Source: Reticulascus tulasneorum (Eukaryota; Ascomycota; Sordariomycetes; Glomerellales; Reticulascaceae). Taken from it: DNA of 64,000 bases. The DNA lies in contig LSAX01000010.1 in NCBI GenBank assembly GCA_001557505.1, forward strand, positions 1,426,001 through 1,490,000, written 5' to 3'. Shown here piece after piece: positions 46,601-57,910 of the stretch (positions are counted from its first letter, which is position 1; each line of letters begins with the position of its first letter). The translations under genes were made by a program, and so were the position numbers. A model generated the notes under the pieces. It made no database searches and was not told the origin of the DNA. It was given only the letters and a program-made list of their open reading frames with translations.

Positions 46601-49212
46601 AACAAGCGGACTGTCATAAAAATAGCCTTACGCCTTATTTGGAGCCTTAGACCGAAACTCCAAGCAATCCAAAACACATGATGGCATGAACTAGAGATGT
46701 AAACCGTTCCCTAGCGAGGCGCGCGGATCTCATCTGTATATTGATATTGTTGGGTTGATTCCATTGCAGCTGTCTTGCGAAAAAAGAGTTTACAGCAGAA
46801 ATATCGTATTGGTAGTATTCGTGCATTCCAGGAACTCATAGGGCACAATAAATATTCGGGACAAACTTGTCTGCTGTGTGCCTTTGGTACTACGACAGAG
46901 GGGCGAGGCTCAAGTCTTCGAGCTGGGGATTCTTCTCAAGTGTTTTTTTCGTGGGATTACTGGTACAACCAAGTTCGAACCTTGCTGGGCAGATTGGTGA
47001 CCAAAGCTTCACCGCAGACGCTAGAGAACCCGGGTAACGGGTCGCATTCCTATTGCTTAGCGAAGACCAGCTTATAAAGGTTCGATGTTGTATTTCCTTT
47101 GGGCAAATTAATACGTAAGTGCGGCTCTGCGGAAACTGAGTCGGCGAGACTGTGGGACTCCCGAGAATCCCGCAACTGTCTCGGGGCGACCCGGTGGCGA
47201 ATCTTTAACCCGACAGCCCTTTCTAGCGTTGTAAGCATGGCACAAACACCCCGAAAGCTCTGTGCGTGTTGAAAATATTGTTGGAGCCGAAAGGCAGATG
47301 ACATGACATGTGGCGCGATAAGAACTCGGTAAGCAAAGCATCCTCTTCATGAATGCTGAGTCGATACAACGAGACCTCAGGGCCAATCGCAGCAATATAA
47401 GGCGAAACCGTACAGAAGTGGTTAGGCTTGATGCTGTGGTTCATGGGGCGTGATTCCGTCGTCCTTCTATGCCGCGACTACCGCATTAAGGGAGAGCCGT
47501 CGTGGCGATACTAGAATCTTGATGACGGGGTCGGGCACAATAGCATGCAAAAGGTTCGTCCAATCTGGTGTCAGTAGGGAGAGACATGTGTGTCACCTTT
47601 GAGCCACAGGCACTACGGCTCCGACCTATCCATATTCCCAGTCCATATTTGCCGTCTCGACCTGATTGGGCAGAACAGCTGTCGTGTAACCCTCACATTC
47701 TTGACCTTGCGTCTTCCCACAGTCACTTGATATACTACGTAGTACATTCCCCTGCTGGAGTCGACAGCTCGAACGAAGGAAGAGGGTGCGCAGCTACGAG
47801 TTCCAAGCAGAGACCAGGGGTAGTTTGGCAGGGTGGTTGAGCGACAGCCTTTCACTGGGCCCCATCACAACGCGTGGAGGCGGTGCTTGGTGACATGCTG
47901 GATTGATGTCAAGTCGATGGCAGACATGCATGCTGCATAATTATGTAACAGGCGCCACCCCAAGGACGTGATCAGTCAAGCGATTTTGGTCTCGACAGTT
48001 AATCAGATTAGGCAGCCGGCTGCCTCCTCTGATGCTGGCGGACCACTTGGTGCGCCAACACGTATTTCGGGATAGTCGCTTTCGCCCACCTCCGATCCCG
48101 TTGCGGCCTGGAATGTTGCTGCGGGGTATTTTGGGGCCATTGCGGCGCGGTGATCGCATGGGGAAAGCTGATAAGACACTACCGAGACCCCACCTGAATT
48201 GGACGTCAGATCCAGCCGCCTTGAACAGCATATGCCGTCGCAAACTGGAACTTTTCGTCGCCTGGCCGTATAACATTTAATGACAAAAAACCCAAAAGCC
48301 ATCTGCAAGTACCCGAAGGCGTATGCAGGTCTGTTTCGCTGAAGTCTTCTGCCAGGATTTTTGCGAGAGCGGGGCAGTTTGTCCGGATGAGTCCTCTGTT
48401 TCTGTCGGACAAGGCTCTCGAGTAACGGTGAGCCTACAAGAATGTCGCGGCTTAACCAGCCGTCGCACCCATCTCACCGACAGGGGTGCGTTAACTGGCT
48501 GCCTCACACCAAGAATACGCCCATCCATCCAGAAGATGACAGGTCCGTGGCGCGATCCAATGATAAGGGCTTTCCTTTCCCATCGATGCTTTCGAAAGGG
48601 GGCCAGGTTTTTTAATATTCGTTTCGTCCAGCGGTGAGTCCCGTACTCTTCTTCAAACATCGGATGCTTTCATGTGAATTCTTTTCGTTACCATCCTCTG
48701 CTCCCGTCGTTGCCTTCTTTCCCGGAGCCACTAGTTCCCCATTCCTCGAGGCTAGCCTTTTAAGTCGAGATCCTCGCCTGGGTAAGTGCGGTAGTGGCTG
48801 TGAGGATCACCGCGGTCACCGAAGCTGAGCACCACACCCCGCACTGGCAGTCGTTGGTTAGAGATAAAGGCAATACACCGTTCACACCCTCTCACCTCTT
48901 CCCACCCTTTCCATCCCGCTCCTATTTCAGACAGGTCGAACGAAAGTCCTCTTGTTCGCCTCACTCTGTTCTATCATCCGGGAATTCGGGGACGGACCTT
49001 CATCGTACACACCACCATTTCCAGTCGTAGACGGTTCTCAACTGTCTTTAGTCCTTTACCCGCTTCTGCGCACACCTCGTCTCCTTGTGCCACATTGCAG
49101 AGCCAGGGTAGATAAACCTGGCCACCCCCCTTCCTTGCCTCATTCTGTCGCGCCCGAAATTCCCCAAATCCTGGACGTCTGAAGCACCTTCATAGTCTTC
49201 TTCATCACCAAC
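43617..49212. other. 5.6-kb gene-free region upstream of catalase
   Basis: No open frame with recognisable family features on either strand; the longest frames are below about 140 codons and overlap each other. The last kilobase before 49213 is C/T-rich on the plus strand, typical of a fungal promoter and leader. A perfect 16-bp palindrome lies at 44438-44453. I could not identify transposon ends. Confidence 0.5.
44438..44453. promoter_or_regulatory. perfect 16-bp palindrome upstream of catalase
   Basis: tgttcactagtgaaca reads the same on both strands, about 820 bp upstream of the catalase ATG. Flanking attga and tcaat extend the dyad with a 3-nt insertion on the left. A dimeric regulator site is possible; no factor can be named. 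Confidence 0.4.
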
Positions 49213-51045
49213 ATGGCCGGAGATCTACCACCAGGTGTGATCAACCTCACTCAGGGTTCCGGAGGACCACCCCGTCAACCTCAGGGGGCTAGAATCCCTC
49301 CGCCTCCCCCAAATCATGGGCAGCCGCCTCCTCCCAGAGGACCACCTGCCGGTCAACTTCCACAGCAGAATATGCAACGGCAGGTGGTCCAGGTCCCGCC
49401 GCAGATGCAGCAAGTCGCCATTCCTCCTCCCCATCATATGATCCCACCAGAGTTCCGACAAAGGCGGCTCGTTGAGATCTCCGACATTCGCAAAGACCAT
49501 CTTACCGAACCTGAGGCGAGAGAAAAGTTGGCGGATTATGTCATCTATCGCTTCGAGAAACTGCATGATGAGAACGAGATTGACGACGAGGGCTATCCCA
49601 CCCAGCCATCGTGGGAGAATGTGATTCGCACAGAGATTCGTGATTTATCGAAGCAGGACGCAACCCGACTAGTTCGTCTTCTCGATAGAACCACCAAGTC
49701 AGTTGGCGAGAAGAAAGCGTCCCTGATACCACCTCAGCAGCGGCAACTTGAGCGAGCTCAGGAACAGTTGACTGCAATGGAGCCTGATGGTCGGTATCAT
49801 TACGTCTTGGCCCAAATCGATCACCAACTAAAGAAGCTCGACAAACACTCTGTCCCCCACCAGTATCTTGTTACGTCGAAGAATAAGCAAGTCAAGAAGG
49901 TGACAATTGGGAGGAGGGGTTCTTCCGCATCAAGAGAGCGAAAGCACAAGCCAAAGTTCATGAGAGTCTCGCTGACGGCCTTCTTCAAGAGGCTCCCCCG
50001 CCCAGAGGAGAATGCCATTGCCATGCTTCAGCAAAAAGAATTCATCCGTGTGCAGCGGGAGAGAGAACATCAGATGAGGATGTTTCCACCACAGCAGATG
50101 ATGCAGCCACAACAACAGCAGCAGCAGCAGCAGCTTCGTCAATTGCCCCCTGCACAGATTCAAAAGCCACCAGCGGCAAACAAGCAGCAACCCCAAGTCA
50201 TTCAGATTGTCAAGAACAAAAAGAGTGGAGGCCACGACCAGCATTCGCCGAAGAGCTCGCGTGACTCATATTCGGAATACTCGGATTCGATGGATGGTAC
50301 AGATTTCACCCCCAACTCCTCGGTGTCCAGCGAATCACGCTCCTGGAAGCATGGCCGTCGTCGAAGTAGAAGCCGACATCGGCATCATGATCGTCCAGAG
50401 CAGTATGGCATTGAGTCGGCACCGCGACGCCACTCCAGGCATGAACAGCATTATATCTTAGATAGCTATCCAGCTCGAGTGCCTGCTGTTCCAGCCCCTC
50501 CATCGCCGATACCTCTACCGTCTCCGATTGAGTTGGAGATGTTGAGGGACGAAATGTACAATGCTGGGAGGGCGGATGAAAGGGCAGCTGCGCGGGCTTT
50601 CGAGCCTCGGTCGCTTGATGGCATCGTATATCGACCACGAACCGCATTGCCACCTCGCGTGATTCAGAGACGTCCGAGCATCCGCCTGGTCAGTCCGCAT
50701 GAAGTGGCTCGCCAGAGGCTTGAAGATGACCTTGACCGATTTGAGCGGCTCAGAATAGAAGATGAACACCGTCACGATGAGGAGAGGCGTTATCAAGAGG
50801 ATCTAGAGGCCGAGATTGCAGAAGATGAGTTCCGGCGGCGTCGAGTGATGGAGAATCGACTTCGACGCCAGCATTTTGAAGAGGATGTCTTCGCGATGGA
50901 GGAACCGGACATGCGGGATGAGCGTGGACCTCGGCCATTTCTAAGACAAAGGGAACGGCTTCCCTATATTGAGCCTGACAACCCATTTGCTCCGCTTGGC
51001 CGTGGCAGAAGGAATAGCTCCTATGTACCAGCAGGTTATCGCTGA
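49213..51045 (+). CDS. uncharacterised Pro/Gln-rich protein with charged C-terminal coil
   Basis: Single exon, 610 residues, ATG at 49213 after a pyrimidine-rich leader. I recognise no catalytic domain. Layout: Pro/Gln-rich disordered N-terminus (about 1-80, IPPPPPNHGQPPPPRGPP); a conserved-looking helical block (about 80-240) with DIRKDHLTEPEAREKLADYV, YVLAQIDHQLKKLDKH; a basic stretch (RERKHKPKFMRVSLTAFFKR); a polyglutamine tract of about nine residues coded at 50113-50137; a Ser-rich segment (SSRDSYSEYSDSMDGTDFTP); a Arg/His-rich segment (HGRRRSRSRHRHHDRPEQYG); and a charged Arg/Glu coil (about 500-580). The compositional pattern suggests a nuclear or RNA-associated scaffold, but this is inference only. 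Single uninterrupted frame and codon use support a real gene. Confidence 0.8.
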   Translation: MAGDLPPGVINLTQGSGGPPRQPQGARIPPPPPNHGQPPPPRGPPAGQLPQQNMQRQVVQVPPQMQQVAIPPPHHMIPPEFRQRRLVEISDIRKDHLTEPEAREKLADYVIYRFEKLHDENEIDDEGYPTQPSWENVIRTEIRDLSKQDATRLVRLLDRTTKSVGEKKASLIPPQQRQLERAQEQLTAMEPDGRYHYVLAQIDHQLKKLDKHSVPHQYLVTSKNKQVKKVTIGRRGSSASRERKHKPKFMRVSLTAFFKRLPRPEENAIAMLQQKEFIRVQREREHQMRMFPPQQMMQPQQQQQQQQLRQLPPAQIQKPPAANKQQPQVIQIVKNKKSGGHDQHSPKSSRDSYSEYSDSMDGTDFTPNSSVSSESRSWKHGRRRSRSRHRHHDRPEQYGIESAPRRHSRHEQHYILDSYPARVPAVPAPPSPIPLPSPIELEMLRDEMYNAGRADERAAARAFEPRSLDGIVYRPRTALPPRVIQRRPSIRLVSPHEVARQRLEDDLDRFERLRIEDEHRHDEERRYQEDLEAEIAEDEFRRRRVMENRLRRQHFEEDVFAMEEPDMRDERGPRPFLRQRERLPYIEPDNPFAPLGRGRRNSSYVPAGYR

Positions 51046-52100
51046 GAGGCTGGTTTCCACCCATGATGCACTTTGCAGGATGTTGGATCGCACTGTCCTG
51101 TATGGACTGTTCTGTACGGTTATATGCCAGGGAGTGGGCTGGGCGGTTTCGGGACACTTACGGTGGCTCTTGTGAGCTGGCATTTCGATTCTTCAGAGGG
51201 ATCACCTCATGGTTATGGGGTCGAGCTACCTCGTGATTCTACCACAGGATGTGGTGTATTCTGCTTTTATCTTTTCCATCCTCATTTTATGAAAGCAGCC
51301 GGCCTTTGTGGTCACCTGTACTTTCCTGTTCCTTGGTATGTAGTGCCAAAAAGCAAACTAGTACCTCATTTGCAGTACGCACTTGACCCGGAAATGCGAG
51401 GAAGTGTGACATGTACGAAAATGCAAATATCACGAGGGGACTAGATATGGAGCATTACCTCAACCCGCACCAGCGACCCAAGAGTTGGGATCGCGGGTTT
51501 TATAGGCAGCCCAGGCTGCGTGGGGGATTGGGCTTCCCGCATTGTTAGAGAGGTGAGGTTCATGCCTAATGGGACATTATGTGAGCCTCTGCCCAATCTG
51601 ATGCAAGACTCCTGCAGATTAGTTGCATGGGCCGGTCCGCAGTGCGGAGATGGTTAATTTGGTGGTGGAACGTGGACGAATCGCAGCCAATGCCTCATTT
51701 TGAGCATAATTCCATTGGGTATTGAAACGAAGTCTGCCTGGGAAGACATGTCCGTCACCTCAATTGGTGTAAAGGATTATTTTCATCTGCAAGCAGCTGC
51801 TTTGGTGAACCCGAGAGTCAAATCCGGACTGATTGGGTGAGGTTGTCTAGTTATTTGGTTGTTTCAGTGGAAGCTGTTCCTGACAAGACATGCTGTGAGA
51901 GGAACGATTACCTAAGCCCATGTTCAGCCGACCCACCAAAACAAACGCCAAACCAATTGCTATCTTAGCGTCGATCTTCCACTTTGACGCGGTGACACGA
52001 ACCTGCTGTGATGTTTAATACCCCCTATCGGAGGCAGGAAACACCCATACACACCACAACCCGATAAACACAACAATTGAGTGCCGATTCACGTCCGTAT
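51046..52100. other. intergenic between unknown gene and pif1
   Basis: 1.05 kb, probably 3' UTR of the first and promoter of the second gene. Only short frames. Confidence 0.5.
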
Positions 52101-54771
52101 ATGACGGCTGGACTTCACAGCCTCCTGGCACTTCGACCCTCGCTGATACGACGCAATTTCACCCAGAAAGCTTTACAAGCTGCTCGTGTTGATGCACACG
52201 GCACCAGCCCAAGCGCCATTCCTGACGCCATGTTAGGTAGAGCGAACAAGCTCTACGTCGCGAGCGCGCCGCCTCCACGGAATGCTCTGGAAAAGCAGCT
52301 ATTCCCATCCAGCAGCCCTAATACGATGCAAAATGGGAACTTAGCAGAGCAGTGGAACAGGTCTAGCGGTGCCCCAGGCCAAGCTGCGACGTCCGTATCA
52401 GCGAGGAACACCTCATCTACAAACAACTCGAAGCCAAGGATCACGAGTGTCACCCAGTTTGCGAACAACCGACCAAATACCACTTCTACCTTTGGAACCG
52501 GCGGCAGATCCCTGGCATCCTTGTACAACAAGTCCGACTCTTTTCGAGAAGAGCCAGGCCGTGTAGCTGGTCAAGGTCCACAATCCAAAGCGAAACCCGC
52601 CGTGTATTTTGCAGAAGATGACTTCAGCGATGATGACAACCTCGATCTGGACTATGAAGCTCCTTCCGCTCTGCCAATGCCCGCGAAAGCGAACATGACC
52701 GCTCCCAAGCCAAGGCAATCGGTCGTAACACAGCCTTTCCCACCACCCACACAGCACATTGACTGGTCGTCATCTCCAGCCGAACACTTCCTGCCACCTC
52801 TCTCCCGCAGCACCTCGACACGTACCACCTCAACCGAAAGCACTTTGAAGCGTGAGTCTCAGGACGAGTTTGATCCGTCCGAACTCCCTGCGCCCAAAAA
52901 ACGCAGTCTCCCGAAGAATTGGAAGAACAAGGAAGAAGCCAGAGATTTTGAGGATGAAGATGTTGAAAGCCGCCAATGGGGAGGCGGACTGACACCAGCC
53001 CCAAAGGCGAAAAGCCAGTTTCCCTGGAACACAACTGCCAGTGCTGTTAAAGCACAGCAAAAGCAGCTTAAAAAATCCACCAAGGACCAAGACTTGCCGA
53101 GCGAAGAGATCCAGGAGACTGTCCGCGCCAATTTGGCCAAAAAGGCTGCTCCATTCACTCTAAGTCAAGAGCAAATGCATGTACAAGACCTCGTAATCAA
53201 TAAAGGTCAGAGTGTGTTTTTCACCGGTTCCGCCGGCACTGGTAAATCCATCTTGATGAGATCTATGATTACTGAACTCAGGAGGAAATGGGTACGAGAT
53301 CCGGAGAGATTAGCGGTTACTGCCTCTACCGGTCTAGCAGCTTGCAATATTGGTGGTATCACACTTCACAGCTTCTCGGGCATAGGCCTTGGAAAGGAGG
53401 ATGTTCAAGTTCTCGTAAAAAAAATCCGACGGAATCCGAAAGCCAAGAACAGATGGCTGAGAACGAAGGTCCTTATCATCGATGAAGTTTCCATGGTTGA
53501 CGGAGAGTTATTCGATAAGCTGTCACAGATCGGAAGGACCATCCGTAACAATGGCAGGCCATGGGGTGGTATTCAACTAGTCATCACGGGCGATTTTTTC
53601 CAGCTTCCTCCTGTCCCGGATGGCGACAAGAAGCGGGAACCCAAGTTCGCGTTTGAGGCTGCCACGTGGAATACCTCGATCGACCACACCATTGGCCTGA
53701 CGAAGGTATTCCGCCAAAAGGATCCAGGTAAGAAACGACGGTCCCTAACTGCGTTCTGTGGACGGCATGCTAATCTTGGTAGAATTTGCCGGCATGCTCA
53801 ACGAAATGCGCCTGGGACGAATCTCCGAGGATACTGTGAGAGCCTTCAAGAATTTGGCGCGGCCGCTCCAATTCAACGACGGACTGGATATGACTGAGTT
53901 GTTCCCGACAAGATATGAAGTTGACAATGCGAACCAGAGCCGGTTGCGTGGCCTGCCGGGGAAATCTTACCGATATGACTCCCATGATGCCGGAGATCCT
54001 GTCATGCGGGACCGGCTACTCCAGAACATGATGGCTCCCAAGGCTTTAGAGCTCAAGCAAGGCGCCCAAGTGATGCTTATCAAAAATATGGACGAAGGCC
54101 TCGTCAATGGATCTCTCGGAAAAGTCATACGGTTCATGAGCGAATCAAGCTTCGAGAGCTGGAGCGCGGTCGATTACGGATCAGACCTCGAGATGGAACC
54201 AGATGCCAAGTCGAAGAAAAAGATCAAAGCATTCAGCCGCGAGCTAGAGGCGATGAATGGAGGATCGCAAGAATATCCTGTGGTAGAGTTTTCTGCATCT
54301 GACGGATCAAAACGCGTAATTCTATGTGTACCAGAGGATTGGAAGGTGGAACTGCCGACTGGTGAGATACAAGCCAGTCGCAGCCAGTTGCCTTTGATTC
54401 TCGCGTGGGCGTTGTCCATTCATAAAGCACAGGGACAGACGCTGGAAAGGGTTAAGGTTGACCTCGGAAAGGTTTTCGAAAAGGGACAGGCATACGTTGC
54501 TCTGAGTCGAGCTGTCAGCCAACAAGGACTCCAGGTCCTTCGGTTTGATAAAAGCAAGGTCATGGCTCATGCTCGCGTCATCGAGTTCTACAACAAGCTA
54601 TACAGCGCGGAGCAAGCCCTCACAAAAAAGCCGGCAGCCATGTCTGATTTTGTTGACAAAAGCAAAGGCACATCGCAGTCATTTGGCAGATCAGAATCCT
54701 CTGTGAGGAAGGGTAGGGTCGTTGTGGAGTTAGACGATGATGAGGAGGCCATGGCGGCGGCGTACGGCTAG
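52101..54771 (+). CDS. pif1: Pif1-family 5'-3' DNA helicase
   Basis: Exons 52101-53727 and 53783-54771, one 55-nt intron with a GCTAATC branch site, 871 residues. Pif1 unwinds DNA and G-quadruplexes and acts in mitochondria and at nuclear telomeres and forks. The N-terminus [20 protein letters not shown] resembles a mitochondrial presequence; the next 350 residues are Ser/Pro-rich and disordered. The helicase core has Walker A GSAGTGKS (376-383), motif Ia [20 protein letters not shown], Walker [10 protein letters not shown] (DE at about 461), motif [14 protein letters not shown], the junction [18 protein letters not shown], motif [17 protein letters not shown] and [16 protein letters not shown] later ATG at MLGRANKLY could start a nuclear isoform, as in yeast, but this is inference. 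The C-terminus is variable. No lesions seen. Confidence 0.95.
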
Positions 54772-55606
54772 ACTTGCGTGAATGACTAACTACAGCATTT
54801 CGCGGGTTTCTCCTGGACATTCGGGGGAGTGGATTCGTCCCCGAAATAGGCGTAACTGAAGGAATAATTGGCGTTCTGTCGGCAAGCGAAATGCCTGGAA
54901 CGCATGCAGCAGGAGCAGGAACCGCTGAGGATCTTACATGATCCTAAGTCTTGGCATCTGTAGATATGCATGTATCACCTAAGAACAAACCTACAATTCT
55001 CAGCCAATATCCTCTCATCCTCATGCAATGGAGTTGACTATTTTATTTGGCACTGGTGAACGGCTAGATTCGGTGCGTTCAACGCATTAGTCCCTTGTCT
55101 CACGTCCTGAAACATTTTCAATATCCTACATAAGGTAATAATTACTAGGATTGATGCCCTTTAGGAGGAGTTGGAAGCAGAACGAAAAGCGGTCTCCTAC
55201 CTGGGATTTCTAGAAATTAAAAATAGCTTGATACTTCCTGTTAAATCATCGCATTGAGGATCTGCCGCGAGATGCGTCGCTGGGTGTTCTAGCGCAACAT
55301 CTCCCGCATTGACCCCTCGTGACCACTCACCCTATCGATAAAGAAAAAGTTACCCGGAAGGAGCTGAGGTCACCTATGGGCCTCGACCTCAACTACCTTA
55401 CCTTGGTAGCTGCAGGTCAACCATCTTCAATCTCGAACCTCACAAGAGGACTGACCATCACGCAGCTACTCGTGACGACTTTACGGTTGCTGGTTTTCTA
55501 GTGACGTGTCTGTCCGTCCGTCGGTTGACCACAACATCGCACAACCCTCTGGCATCGACACGACACTGACGCGAACCTGCCTGGTGCTCTGACAGAGCTC
55601 GTCGCC
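54772..55606. other. intergenic pif1 / edc3
   Basis: 835 bp; pif1 3' flank and edc3 promoter and leader. Nothing specific seen. Confidence 0.5.
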
Positions 55607-57910
55607 ATGGAGTTCATCGGCCTGCAGATGTTGGTGACACTCAAGAAGCCAGAAGGAACACAGTTGAAGGGGACTGTCAGCGCCATCGAGGCTGGTTCAA
55701 GTCTCACGCTTAGCAATGGTAGGTCTCGTCTGTTAATTACACATCACTTGGCACATTCAACTGACAGGTGTTGGATCGCAGTCTTCGCTGTCGGCACAGA
55801 CAGATGGATTCCTCGAATTATCATTGATCCGAGCAACATTTACGAGCTCTCCGAATTCAAGGAGGATATAGCACCGAATACCTTCACTGCCCCTGGCGTC
55901 AGTCCCGTCCCGGCTCCCGTCATTACCCAACCCGCGCAACCAGCGTTTACGGACCCGGCTATTCTAAGTTTGGGAAAGAGACCCGGGTCCATCTCTCGTA
56001 GTGGGAGCGAGATCCAACCTCAGTCGAACACCAGCGAAAAGAGGGATCCCCAGCCAGGGCAGCCGGGGCCGTTGCCAACTATACAACTTGGTGCTAGGTC
56101 GAGAGAGACTACGCCGACCATTGGCTTGGAGGGCTCGGTCAAGGGTATGCATGCGGAAAGTTCGACTCCTACAGCCGACCAATTTGCAGGGGGAAGCGGG
56201 CTTGGACTCCAGGATGCCCAGGGGCAATCCCACAAGAGGAAGACTCGAAGATCGCGCGGAAACCGGCAGCCGAAAAATGGCTTACAAGACGAGCCACAGT
56301 TGGACAGCTCACCTGCAGGGCCAGCCCAAGGGAACCGCGGCAAGGGCTGGAGGCAGACTCCCATCTTACAGAGCACGCCTTCCTTTCAGCCGTTCAGCTC
56401 GCTGAAGCGGAACGGCGGTAAGGGGAAGCAGGGAGGGCCCGACAATGGCTGGGCTTCTGAAGACGTGACCGAGGACATGGGGGAGTTCGACTTTGAAGGG
56501 AGCCTGGCCAAGTTTGACAAGCGCACAATATTTGACCAAATGCGCAAAGAGGACGTCGTCGATGAAGCAGACCGATTAGTATCGCACAATCGTCGGGTCA
56601 AGCCCGGCACGGCGGGCGGAAAGAACCTGCACCATACTGAGAACGTGCTCGACTTGCCCTTAAATATACCGAAGCCAACCAACGATTTCTGGAATAGTGA
56701 AGCAGATGACGGTGCCAACGGTGCGGAGCGGCTGAGCGGTCGAGAAGTAAGGAGCGGCCAGAGCAATCGGAGAGCAGACAGTAAAACGGGAGGGGCTCGC
56801 AGGTCGCAATCGCGGAAAGCCAGCGCGACTAATAGTAGCCAGCCGCTCAATCGTGTCAATTCAGGAGTATGTCCCACCCAACCCTCCAAAATTCTGCCTT
56901 GCTCAGAAGCAGATGCCATGACTAACTAGCTACAGCAACACGGCACTCAACCTGGTTTCTATCTACTCCCTTCGAATCGCCGGTTGGAAACCGTTTCTGC
57001 TCTGCAGATGCTCAATCTTGAGAATATTGCGGCCAATGAGATTGGGTTGACTGAGGACATGATGACAGAGAATGCTGGCCGAGGCATCGGTGAGGTAGCC
57101 TTGGAAGCTCTAGCAGATCCTGCGATTCAGGTCCGCTTGGGCACGGGCGGTGCAAACCCGCCAACAGCAACAGCGGCAAGTACTGCTACTATTGTGGTCC
57201 TTGCTGGAAACAACAAGTCGGGCATAAGAGCCGTTTCGGCAGCTCGACACCTACGAAACAAAGGGGTTAACATTCTTGCTTGTGTGGTTGGTATCGAACG
57301 TGAGCGCGACCTGCTGGAAGATATGCGGCAACAAATACGAATCTTCAAAAACTTCGGAGGGCGGATATACAACAAGTTAGAGTTGTTCGAGCAACTTCGC
57401 AAAACAACGACTTCGAACACCCCACCAAGCGTTACGCTCATCATTGATGCGCTACTTGGGCTAGCTATTTCGTTCGAGGAACTGCGGACAGGTGATCAGG
57501 CTACAGTCTATGAGCTGATCGAATGGGCCAACAGAAATGAAGCCTTTGTCCTTGCCGTAGATGTCCCTACCGGCATCGATCCTTCCTCGGGCAAGGTGAA
57601 CATTATCGATGGGAGTCGTCTATATGTCAAGCCGCGATATGTGGTTGCCATGGGCGCACCCAAAAAGGGTCTTTTCGAAGCAATGGCTCCGCAAGCCGAT
57701 GGCAATCAGGATAACAACCTCAGCACGGGGGCGGATAGTCACGCCCATGTCGCCGATGACGATGAATGGAAACTGTTTATTGCCGACATGGGCCTCGGAG
57801 CTGCGGTATGGAAGAAGGCTGGGACCAAGATTCGCAGAGGCATCGACTTTGATGATAAATGGGTGCTGCAGATGCGGTACCAAGGTATGTTCACCTCTGA
57901 CGAATATTGA
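55607..57910 (+). CDS. edc3: Edc3, enhancer of mRNA decapping
   Basis: Exons 55607-55718, 55782-56866 and 56936-57910; introns 63 and 69 nt; 723 residues. Edc3 is a P-body scaffold that stimulates Dcp1-Dcp2 decapping and promotes P-body assembly. The N-terminal divergent LSm domain (about 1-70) begins MEFIGLQMLVTLKKPEGTQL; the acceptor at 55781 is chosen over the nearer ctgacag because it restores SLTLSN/VFAVGTDRWIPRI. A 200-residue Gln/Pro/Ser linker follows, then the FDF motif EFDFEGSLAKFDKRTIFDQM (FDF at 273-275) with downstream LHHTENVLDLPLN. Residues about 400-723 form the YjeF_N/Rossmann domain (LQMLNLENIAANEIG, TIVVLAGNNKSG, LAVDVPTGIDPSSGK) that mediates dimerisation. Domain order and length are normal. 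Confidence 0.95.
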
